The notes beneath the pieces are model-generated. The model had not been told where the DNA came from. It did no database searches and saw nothing but the letters and a program-made list of their open reading frames with translations. Shown piece after piece: positions 1 to 7,024 of a DNA stretch of 64,000 nt. The position numbers and the translations under genes were made by a program. This stretch comes from Hydrogenophaga sp. NFH-34 (GTDB taxonomy: Bacteria; Pseudomonadota; Gammaproteobacteria; Burkholderiales; Burkholderiaceae_C), in the NCBI RefSeq assembly GCF_021401345.1, contig NZ_JACBGE010000004.1:62001-126000 (forward strand), written 5' to 3'. Numbering within the stretch: position 1 is the stretch's first letter; each line of letters starts with the position of its first letter.

Positions 1-1136
1 AGTTCCTCGCCAGCGTCGTTGACGATCTTCATGTCGACACCGTAGACGCTGCGGCCCTGCTTGAGGCGCACCTTCAGTTGCTCTTCGGACGGCAGGGCCA
101 GTTGCGCGTTCTTGAGCGTGCAGACTGTGCCCAGCGGCGACATCTCGGTCATGCCCCAGGCGTGCAGCACCTCGACGCCGTACTGGTCGTTGAAGGCCGA
201 GATCATGGCCGGCGGGCAGGCCGAGCCACCGATCACGGTGCGCTTGAGCGTGCTGAACTTCAGGCCGTTGCCCTGCACGTGGCCGAGCAGCATCTGCCAC
301 ACGGTGGGCACGCCGGCGGCCATGGACACCTGCTCGCCTTCAATGAGTTCGTACACCGACTTGCCGTCCAGCGCCGGGCCCGGGAACACCAGCTTGCTGC
401 CCACGGCCGCCGCCGAATACGGCAGGCCCCAGGCGTTGACGTGGAACATCGGCACCACCGGCAGGATGGCGTCGCGTGCCGAGCAGCCCAGCGCGTCGGG
501 CAGCGCCGCACCGTAGGCGTGCAGCAGCGTGGAGCGGTGCGAGTACACGGCGCCCTTGGGGTTGCCCGTGGTGCCGCTGGTGTAGCACAGGCTGGAGGCA
601 CAGTTTTCGTCGAACTCCGGCCAGGTGTAGGTGTCCGGCTGGGCATCGACCCAGGCCTCGTAGCTCTGCAGACCGGGGATGCCGCTGCCTTCGGGCAGCT
701 TGTCGGCGTCGCACAGCGCGATCCAGTGCTTGACCCCCGGGCACTTGCTCCAGATGGCCTGCACCAGCGGCAGGAAGCTCATGTCGAAACACAGGGCGCG
801 GTCGTCGGAGTGGTTGACGATCCAGGCCAGCTGTTCGGGATGCAGGCGCGGGTTGATGGTGTGCAGCACACGGCCCGAGCCGCTGACACCGAAATACAGC
901 TCCAGGTGGCGGTAGCCGTTCCAGGCCAGCGTGCCGACGCGCTCGCCAAAGCCCAGGTGCAGGGCGTCGAGCGCGTTGGCGATCTGGCGCGCACGCCGGG
1001 CCACACCGCCCCAGGTGGTGCGGTGGATGTCACCCTCCACCCGGCGGGACACGATTTCCGTGGTGTGGTGATGGCGATCCGCGTGAACGATCAGGCTCGA
1101 AATCAACAACGGCTGGCTTTGCATCTGTCCCAGCAT
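1..1136 (-). CDS. AMP-dependent acyl-CoA synthetase (fatty-acid/aryl-acid CoA ligase), N-terminal part
   Basis: Activates a carboxylic acid to its acyl-adenylate and then to the CoA thioester in the cytoplasm. The frame starts at the ATG at 1136, eight bases after an AGGAG, and runs off the left edge, so about 378 N-terminal residues are visible. The family P-loop TSGTTGNPKG and the A5-like stretch GWGMTEMSPLG-type (read here as HAWGMTEMSP) are present, and the order of motifs is that of the large FadD-like/methylthiopropionyl-CoA-ligase-like branch. The substrate cannot be told from this part. It is divergent from msrB, with a 206-base gap between the two starts. Confidence 0.93.
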   Translation of the reverse strand, partial: MLGQMQSQPLLISSLIVHADRHHHTTEIVSRRVEGDIHRTTWGGVARRARQIANALDALHLGFGERVGTLAWNGYRHLELYFGVSGSGRVLHTINPRLHPEQLAWIVNHSDDRALCFDMSFLPLVQAIWSKCPGVKHWIALCDADKLPEGSGIPGLQSYEAWVDAQPDTYTWPEFDENCASSLCYTSGTTGNPKGAVYSHRSTLLHAYGAALPDALGCSARDAILPVVPMFHVNAWGLPYSAAAVGSKLVFPGPALDGKSVYELIEGEQVSMAAGVPTVWQMLLGHVQGNGLKFSTLKRTVIGGSACPPAMISAFNDQYGVEVLHAWGMTEMSPLGTVCTLKNAQLALPSEEQLKVRLKQGRSVYGVDMKIVNDAGEE

Positions 1137-1342
1137 GGGAGCATCTCCTGTGATCTATGAAAAAAGGTGGAAACCGAAAAACGAACGGTCGTTCGCAGAA
1201 CACCCCACATCATGCCCGATTCGGCCCCGGCTTCCCAGCCGGGGCTCCCCCTATATCCCCGCGGCCACCGCGCCCGGATCACCGGAGAGACAATGCACCG
1301 AAGCCACCGGCCGCGGCCGGCGCCCCTTTTCCAGGAGCCCCC

Positions 1343-1753
1343 ATGAGCGACTACCCCATCCAGAAAACCGATGCCGAATGGCAGGCCGTCCTGGCCGAAA
1401 AAGGTGCCGAGCCGTCGGCCTTCGCGGTCACCCGCCACGCACACACCGAACGCCCGTTCACGGGCAAGTACGAAGCCGTCTGGGCCGACGGCAGCTACCA
1501 CTGCATCTGCTGCGGCAACCACCTGTTCGATGCCGGCACCAAGTTCGACGCCGGCTGCGGCTGGCCCAGCTTCTGGAAGGCCGTCCCGGGCGCCATCACC
1601 GAGATCGTCGACCGCAGCCACGGCATGGTGCGCACCGAAACCGTGTGCAGCCAGTGCGGCGCCCACCTGGGCCACGTGTTCGAAGACGGCCCCACGCCCA
1701 CCGGCCTGCGCTACTGCATGAACTCGGCAGCGCTGGAGCACCTGCCGGAATGA
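1343..1753 (+). CDS. msrB: Peptide-methionine (R)-S-oxide reductase MsrB
   Basis: Repairs oxidised proteins by reducing methionine-R-sulfoxide. The 136-residue product has the two zinc-binding CxxC pairs (CICC and CSQC), the CGWPSFW core, and the catalytic cysteine in RYCMNSAAL. The start is the ATG at 1343, preceded by CCAGGAG; longer in-frame extensions upstream are low-complexity Pro/Arg and lack a ribosome site. Length and motifs are typical of a stand-alone MsrB without a fused MsrA domain. It ends 23 bases before the convergent regulator at 1777. Confidence 0.97.
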   Translation: MSDYPIQKTDAEWQAVLAEKGAEPSAFAVTRHAHTERPFTGKYEAVWADGSYHCICCGNHLFDAGTKFDAGCGWPSFWKAVPGAITEIVDRSHGMVRTETVCSQCGAHLGHVFEDGPTPTGLRYCMNSAALEHLPE

Positions 1754-1776
1754 GCGACGCCGCCGGCCAGCCGCAT

Positions 1777-2625
1777 TCAATAAGGCAGCCCCAGAAAATG
1801 GTGCTGGCCGTCGGTGCCGCGGTTGTCGATGCGGCTGAGCACGTCGGCCCCGATCAACGCCGGATCGGGCGACAGCAGACCACACTGCCGCAAGGCCCCG
1901 CGCACGTGGATGCGCTGGCCCAGGAACTGCAGCACCACGCGGGCACAGGCCGGCTCGCGACGGTCGGCGGCTGACACCCCGATCTTCAGCCCCGTGAGGC
2001 TGTTCACGCGGCTCTTGTAGGTCGGGTACAGGATGGTCTCCGTCACCTCGTTGCTGGTGAGCGATTCGTAGTCGATCAGGATGATGCGTTCGTTCAGCAG
2101 CAGCGCCACCCCCAGGTAGCGGCAGCGAAAGCCGCTGGCCGGCTGCCCCAGGTGGCTCAGCCGCTCCATGCGGCGGTAGCAGACGTCATCGCCCTGCCGG
2201 TACAGCACGAACAGGCTGCGCAGCACGTACCCGGGGAAGGCCATCGAGTGGTAGTACTCGAAGTAGTAGCCCAGGTATTTGTCAAGGCTGCCGCGCGAAC
2301 GCCGCCGCAGCCCTTCCAGGTGGCGGGCCAGCGGATCGTCCGCCTCGGTCGGCCGGGCGGGCCGCGCCGGACGCAGGCTCAGCAGTTGGGCAAAGCGGCT
2401 GTGGGGCAGCAGCATTTCGTGCGACTCCAGCCCGAAAAAGTCGCCTATGCGCAGCAGGGTGTGCGCCGACGGTCTGGCCGCGCCGCTCAGGTACTTGTTG
2501 AACTGGGCGCGGTTCAGGTCGAGCCGCCGGCACACCTGCGCGATGGAGGGGTGAAAGCTGCACGCCAGCCGCAGATTGCGGCAGAAGTCGTCGGGGGTGT
2601 GGTGGTCGCGAGAACCGGTCTGCAT
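1777..2625 (-). CDS. XRE-type helix-turn-helix transcriptional regulator
   Basis: A 282-residue protein with a Cro/C1-type helix-turn-helix at about residues 12-66 (SIAQVCRRLDLNRAQFNKYLSG is the recognition region) followed by a roughly 200-residue C-terminal domain that I do not recognise. The start at 2625 is chosen because GGGAG lies seven bases upstream; the open frame continues to 2715 but without a better site. It is transcribed away from the racemase-asparaginase-symporter operon. The 199-base gap holds an extended inverted repeat (2742-2780), so it is a reasonable candidate regulator of that operon. That link is inference from position. Confidence 0.85.
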   Translation of the reverse strand: MQTGSRDHHTPDDFCRNLRLACSFHPSIAQVCRRLDLNRAQFNKYLSGAARPSAHTLLRIGDFFGLESHEMLLPHSRFAQLLSLRPARPARPTEADDPLARHLEGLRRRSRGSLDKYLGYYFEYYHSMAFPGYVLRSLFVLYRQGDDVCYRRMERLSHLGQPASGFRCRYLGVALLLNERIILIDYESLTSNEVTETILYPTYKSRVNSLTGLKIGVSAADRREPACARVVLQFLGQRIHVRGALRQCGLLSPDPALIGADVLSRIDNRGTDGQHHFLGLPY

Positions 2626-2741
2626 GGCGCTGCTCCCGTGGCCGTGCCACAGCTCTGGGGGACACCCGGGCCCCCATCCGGGCAGCCATGGCGCTACTTG
2701 GCGCCAGCTTAGCACCAGTCAGCGCCATTGCTGCGCGGGCA

Positions 2742-2780
2742 GCGCAATTGCGTCCGCAGAACGGACGCCTTAAATTGCGC
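2742..2780. promoter_or_regulatory. Extended inverted repeat, candidate operator of the racemase-asparaginase operon
   Basis: Two nested pairs of arms are visible: GCGCAATT (2742-2749) with AATTGCGC (2773-2780), and GCGTCCG (2750-2756) with CGGACGC (2762-2768), around a 5-base centre. The right side carries a 4-base insertion between the arms. It lies between the divergent XRE regulator and the racemase gene, 45 bases before the racemase ATG. Confidence 0.5.
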
Positions 2781-2824
2781 CGTCCCCCCCCGAAACCCGC
2801 CTTTTTTCCCCGGAGCCGCCGCGC

Positions 2825-3559
2825 ATGTCCCTTGCCCCCCGTCCCGCTCGCAGCCGCATCGGCATCATCACCGGCTCCGGCCCCGAGGCCGGCGTGGATC
2901 TCTGGAACAAGATCCTGCGCGCCAACCGCCAGTTGCTGGGCGAGGCCTACCGGGGCGACCTCGACGCGCCCGAGGTGGTGATCTTCTCGGTCCCCTCCCT
3001 GGGACTGTCCATGGAGCTGGCCACCCACGATGCCGAGGTCTGGGCCGCGATGCGGCGCACCGCCACGGCGCTGGCCGCCCATGTGGACCATTACGGCATC
3101 GCCTGCAACACGCTCAACCACTATGCCGAGGCGCTGGCCGGCCTGAACCTGCCCGCACAACTGGTGTCCATGGCCGACGTGGCCCGCGACTACCTGGTCG
3201 AACAGCGCCTGTCGCGGGTGGCCTTGCTGGGCGCCCGGCCGGTGATGGACCTGGGCCCCTGGTCGGCCTACCGGCACCTGCCGCGCACCGCACAGATCGA
3301 GGTGCCGGCCGACCTGGACGCGCTGCACCGGATCATCTACGACGTGAAGCACCGGGGCGGCGACGCCCCCGACATCGTCGAACGCTTCGGCCGCCTGCTC
3401 GACGGTCTGGCCGCCGACACCGCGCTGCTGGCCTGTACCGAACTGCCCCTGATCCCTTTCCACAGCGAGCGCCTGCGCACCATCGACGTGACCGACCTGC
3501 TGGCGCTGGCGCTGGCCCGCCGCTCCCTGACACCGCCGCCCGGCGGGATGCAGCCATGA
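2825..3559 (+). CDS. Aspartate/glutamate racemase family protein
   Basis: Cofactor-independent Asp/Glu racemase-type enzyme of 244 residues. The two catalytic cysteines of the family are in place: C94 in IACNT and C204 in LACTELPLI, with the N-terminal IGIITGSGPEAG loop. It probably interconverts L- and D-aspartate or glutamate, although hydantoin racemase and maleate isomerase relatives share the fold. Its TGA overlaps the ATG of the next gene (ATGA), so it is translationally coupled to the asparaginase. Confidence 0.88.
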   Translation: MSLAPRPARSRIGIITGSGPEAGVDLWNKILRANRQLLGEAYRGDLDAPEVVIFSVPSLGLSMELATHDAEVWAAMRRTATALAAHVDHYGIACNTLNHYAEALAGLNLPAQLVSMADVARDYLVEQRLSRVALLGARPVMDLGPWSAYRHLPRTAQIEVPADLDALHRIIYDVKHRGGDAPDIVERFGRLLDGLAADTALLACTELPLIPFHSERLRTIDVTDLLALALARRSLTPPPGGMQP

Positions 3560-4584
3560 GCGCGCGCCGCATCGGGCTGCTCTACACCGGCGGCACGCTG
3601 GGCATGGTGCGCTCGGCCGCCGGGTACGTGCCGGATCGAGGGCTGCAGCAGGCCCTGGCCCAGCACCTGCCAGCCCCCGGCACGGGCGGGCTGCCGCACT
3701 GGACGCTGATCGAAACCGAGCGCCTGATCGACAGCGCCGAAGCCCTGCCCGCCGACTGGCTGGCCATCGCCCAGACCCTCGCCAAGCACTACGACGCTTT
3801 CGACGGCTTCGTCGTCATCCACGGCACCGACACGATGGCCTACACCGCGTCCGCGCTGTCGTTCGCGCTGCGGGGCCTGCGCAAGCCCGTCATCCTCACC
3901 GGGGCGCAGATCCCGCTGGGCGAAGCCCGCAGCGACGCGCGCAACCACCTGATCGGCGCGCTGCAACTGGCGGCCGACCACCCCCTGCCGGAAGTGATGC
4001 TGTTCTTCCATGGCCGTCTGATGCGGGGCAACCGGGCCACCAAGGTCGCGAGCGACGAACTGGACGCCTTCGACTCGCCGCACTGCGCACCGCTGGCGCG
4101 CGCCGGCATCGCCCTCGAAACCGGCCCGGGCCAGGCCCTGCCCCTGCCCGATGCCGAAGCGTTCCAGCTCGTGCCGCCAGCGCGCGCCGACGTCGCCGTC
4201 CTGCGCCTGTGGCCCGGCCTGCAGGTGGAACGGCTGCGCCGCTTCCTGGCACCGCCCCTGGGCGGCCTGGTGCTGCAGTCCTACGGCGCCGGCAACGGCC
4301 CCGTCTCCCTGCCCGGGTTTCTGGAGCTGCTGGCACAGGCCAGCGCCGGGGGCACCGTCATCGTCAACGTCAGCCAGTGCGTGCGCGGCCGCATCAGCGC
4401 GGCCTACGCCACCGGCACGGCCTGGGCCCAGGCCGGCGTGGTCGGCGGACTGGACCTCACCCTGGAAGCGGCGGTGACCAAGCTGCACCACCTGCTGGCG
4501 CTGGGGTTCGATCCCGACCTGATCCGCCAGCAACTCCCCCGCCCCTGGCGCGGTGAATGCTCGCCCACGGCCACCCCGGCCTGA
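3556..4584 (+). CDS. ansA: L-asparaginase, type I (cytosolic)
   Basis: Hydrolyses asparagine to aspartate and ammonia. The 342-residue product carries both asparaginase threonine motifs: YTGGTLGM near residue 10 (nucleophilic Thr in TGGT) and HGTDTMAYT at 89-97 (Thr91-Asp92), followed by ILTGAQIPLGE. No signal peptide is visible, which fits the cytoplasmic type I enzyme. The start at 3556 overlaps the racemase stop. With the racemase and the downstream symporter it forms an uptake-and-deamidation unit; the racemase raises the possibility that D-asparagine or D-aspartate is also used. Confidence 0.93.
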   Translation: MSARRIGLLYTGGTLGMVRSAAGYVPDRGLQQALAQHLPAPGTGGLPHWTLIETERLIDSAEALPADWLAIAQTLAKHYDAFDGFVVIHGTDTMAYTASALSFALRGLRKPVILTGAQIPLGEARSDARNHLIGALQLAADHPLPEVMLFFHGRLMRGNRATKVASDELDAFDSPHCAPLARAGIALETGPGQALPLPDAEAFQLVPPARADVAVLRLWPGLQVERLRRFLAPPLGGLVLQSYGAGNGPVSLPGFLELLAQASAGGTVIVNVSQCVRGRISAAYATGTAWAQAGVVGGLDLTLEAAVTKLHHLLALGFDPDLIRQQLPRPWRGECSPTATPA

Positions 4585-4653
4585 AGCCCCCGTCGCACCC
4601 GCCGGCCCTGGCGGGCGGGCACCGCGGTTTTTCAACGAAGTAGGAGAAGTGCC

Positions 4654-6102
4654 ATGGAAGTCGTCACCAAACTGTTCACCCTGCTGGAGGACCTGACCTG
4701 GGGGTGGTCGCTGATCCCCATTCTGGTCATCTTCGGGGTGTTCATGACCCTCATGAGCGGGTTCGTCCAGTTGCGGTTCTTCGGCCGCATGTTCCGCGTG
4801 CTGTGGCCCCGCAACGAGACCGCCGACCCCAACCAGATCAGCGCCCGGCAGGCGCTGATGATTTCGGTCGGCGGCCGGGTGGGGGGCGGCAACATCGCCG
4901 GCGTCGCCGTGGCCATCACGCTGGGCGGCCCGGGCGCGGTGTTCTGGATGTGGGCGATCGCCCTGGTCGGCATGGCCACCAGCCTGATCGAATGCACGCT
5001 GGCCCAGATCTACAAACGGCGCACGCCCGACGGCGCCTTCCGGGGCGGCCCCGCCACCTACATCCGGCACGGCCTGGGTGAGTCCTACCGCTGGCTGGCC
5101 GTCGTCTATGTGGTCTGCCTGATCGGCTCGTTCGCCTTCGGCTTCAACGCCTTCCAGGGCAACACCATTGCCGGCGCCGTCAACGACAGCCTCGGCATCG
5201 ACCGCCTGGTCACGGGCTGCGTGCTGGCCGTCATCACGGGCTTCATCATCTACGGCGGCATCCACCGCATTGCCAAGGCGGCCGACGTGATCGTGCCCGT
5301 GATGGCGCTGAGCTACATCGGCGTGGCCCTGCTGATCATCGCCATGAACCTCGGCGAGCTGCCCCGGGTGCTGGGATCGATCTTTGCCAACGCCTTCGGG
5401 TTCGAGGAAGCCGTCAGCGGCGGCGTCGGTGCGGCCGTGGCCCAGGGCCTGCGCCGTGGCCTGTTCTCCAACGAGGCCGGCCTGGGTTCGGCGCCCAACG
5501 TGGCCGCCACGGCCGACGTCTACCACCCCATCAGCCAGGGCATCACGCAATCGCTGTCGGTGTTCATCGACACCATCCTGGTCTGCTCGGCCACGGCCTT
5601 CGTCATCCTGCTGGGCGACGTGTACGTGCCCGGAGCCGAAGGTGTCAGCGGCGTGGTCCTGACCCAGCAGTCGCTGGTGCACCACCTGGGCAGCTGGGCC
5701 CAGTACTACCTGACCTTCGCCGTCTTCCTGTTTGCGTTCAGCTCGATCATGTACAACTACTACCTCGGCGAAACGGCCCTGGTCGAGTTCATCAACCGCC
5801 CCGCCGCCATCCACGTGCTGCGCGTGCTGGTGATCGGCGTCGTGCTGCTGGGTGCCAGCGCACCGGGCGCGACCTCGGTGTTCTTCTTTTCCGATCCGCT
5901 GATGGGCCTGCTCGCCCTGGTGAACCTGGTCGTGATCCTGATGCTGTTCCCGGTGGCGATCCGGGTCCTCAACGACTACCGGGCCCAATTGAAGGCCGGC
6001 AACGAGCGCCCCGTGTTCGACGCCGCCCGCTTTCCCGAGCTGGACCTGGACAAGACCGCCTGGGACCCCGAACGCAATCGCCCGCGCCAGACCACCCACT
6101 GA
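4654..6102 (+). CDS. Sodium:amino-acid symporter, AGCS (alanine/glycine:cation) family
   Basis: Inner-membrane carrier of 482 residues with about ten hydrophobic helices. The AGCS hallmark is clear: GGRVGGGNIAGVAVAI in an early helix, followed by SLIECTLAQIYKRR and the ...GLFSNEAGLGSAPN loop. It imports a small neutral amino acid with sodium. An AGGAG lies eight bases before the ATG. It follows the asparaginase by 69 bases, a gap containing a GC-rich stem but no clear terminator, so co-transcription with the racemase and asparaginase is likely. A strong terminator follows at 6121. Confidence 0.95.
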   Translation: MEVVTKLFTLLEDLTWGWSLIPILVIFGVFMTLMSGFVQLRFFGRMFRVLWPRNETADPNQISARQALMISVGGRVGGGNIAGVAVAITLGGPGAVFWMWAIALVGMATSLIECTLAQIYKRRTPDGAFRGGPATYIRHGLGESYRWLAVVYVVCLIGSFAFGFNAFQGNTIAGAVNDSLGIDRLVTGCVLAVITGFIIYGGIHRIAKAADVIVPVMALSYIGVALLIIAMNLGELPRVLGSIFANAFGFEEAVSGGVGAAVAQGLRRGLFSNEAGLGSAPNVAATADVYHPISQGITQSLSVFIDTILVCSATAFVILLGDVYVPGAEGVSGVVLTQQSLVHHLGSWAQYYLTFAVFLFAFSSIMYNYYLGETALVEFINRPAAIHVLRVLVIGVVLLGASAPGATSVFFFSDPLMGLLALVNLVVILMLFPVAIRVLNDYRAQLKAGNERPVFDAARFPELDLDKTAWDPERNRPRQTTH

Positions 6103-6120
6103 CCGCCCACCAGCCCCGCA

Positions 6121-6149
6121 AGCCCTGCCCACCCGGCAGGGCTTTTTTT
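6121..6149 (+). terminator. Rho-independent terminator after the symporter gene
   Basis: Perfect 9-bp stem AGCCCTGCC / GGCAGGGCT with a 5-base loop, followed by seven T. It closes the racemase-asparaginase-symporter operon, 18 bases after the stop codon. Confidence 0.93.
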
Positions 6150-6153
6150 GCGC

Positions 6154-6975
6154 TCAGAAGGTCGCCTGCAGCGGCTCCTCGTCCCGCACGGCGGGGCCGG
6201 TCTGGGCCAGCGCCATCCAGACGTGGAACGGCAGGCGCTCCAGCGCACGCCGGGGCGCCTCGCGCGCCATGGTCAGCGCCCCATCGCGGGCGTACATGAC
6301 CCCGCACTCGGCCGGAACTTCCTCGGGTTCGGCGATGCGCCGGCCGCGCGCGTCGTGGCCCAGCACATACCAGCAGGTGCCCGCAAGCGCGAGGTACGCC
6401 GCCCGCTTGGCCGGCTTCTTCAGATCGCCCAACAGATCGGCGCGGCTGACCTTGATCTCGTGCACCACGGGTTCGAGGTAGGCCTCGACCGAGGTACGGC
6501 GGACCGAAAACACATCGGGGCAGGCCATGCACCAGCCGTGCGCCGGTTCGGTGGCCGATGGCGGCTGGCCGGCCTCGAACGCGGGCAACTGCCCGGCCCA
6601 GGCCGGCGCGGGCTCGGCCACCACCGGGGCCTGCGCCTCACCGTCCAGCAGCGCGCGCGGCAAGGGCACCCGCAGCATCAGCCCGCGCCAGGCCAGCCGG
6701 CCCGCGCGGCTCATGGCCTGCGCCACCTGCTCGACCAGGGTTTCGTGCGGCGAGCGCGCCGCCTTGTTGCCGGCGAACACCTGCGCCAGCAGTTGGATGC
6801 CGGCATCGGTCACGCGCAGGGTCTCGTGTCCCTGGTCCGAACAGCGCCGCTCCAGCAGGCCGGCCGCCAGCAGCTCGACCTCCAGCATGTCGGCGCAGGG
6901 CCAGCCCGCGGAGCGGTAAATCTCGCGCAGGCGGCGGTGGTGCTGGCGGGTCAGAACGGGGGCGACGAACTCCAT
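6154..6975 (-). CDS. PD-(D/E)XK nuclease-like protein (MmcB-like), partner of the divergent helicase
   Basis: A 273-residue protein. Residues 1-115 look like a winged-helix-type region (RQHHRRLREIYRSAG...LLAAGLLERR). The C-terminal half has a PD-(D/E)XK-like signature: CPDVFSVRR, then HEIKVSRADLLGDLKKPAKRAAY and CWYVLGHD, which resembles MmcB/VRR-type nucleases. Asp in PD and the E-I-K pair would be the metal site. Start at 6975: a TATAGT lies six bases upstream and there is no Shine-Dalgarno. The start is 50 bases from the start of the nuclease-helicase at 7025 on the other strand, suggesting a shared DNA-processing role. Exact function unknown. Confidence 0.7.
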   Translation of the reverse strand: MEFVAPVLTRQHHRRLREIYRSAGWPCADMLEVELLAAGLLERRCSDQGHETLRVTDAGIQLLAQVFAGNKAARSPHETLVEQVAQAMSRAGRLAWRGLMLRVPLPRALLDGEAQAPVVAEPAPAWAGQLPAFEAGQPPSATEPAHGWCMACPDVFSVRRTSVEAYLEPVVHEIKVSRADLLGDLKKPAKRAAYLALAGTCWYVLGHDARGRRIAEPEEVPAECGVMYARDGALTMAREAPRRALERLPFHVWMALAQTGPAVRDEEPLQATF

Positions 6976-7024
6976 GAACTGACTATATATCCAGTACCAT
7001 CCGGGCCACAAGCCGAGAGCCGCC

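Noticed and set aside
4585..4653. Terminator between asparaginase and symporter
   Set aside because: A GC-rich stem is present but the T run is a dozen bases downstream and next to the ribosome site, so it is unlikely to end transcription.
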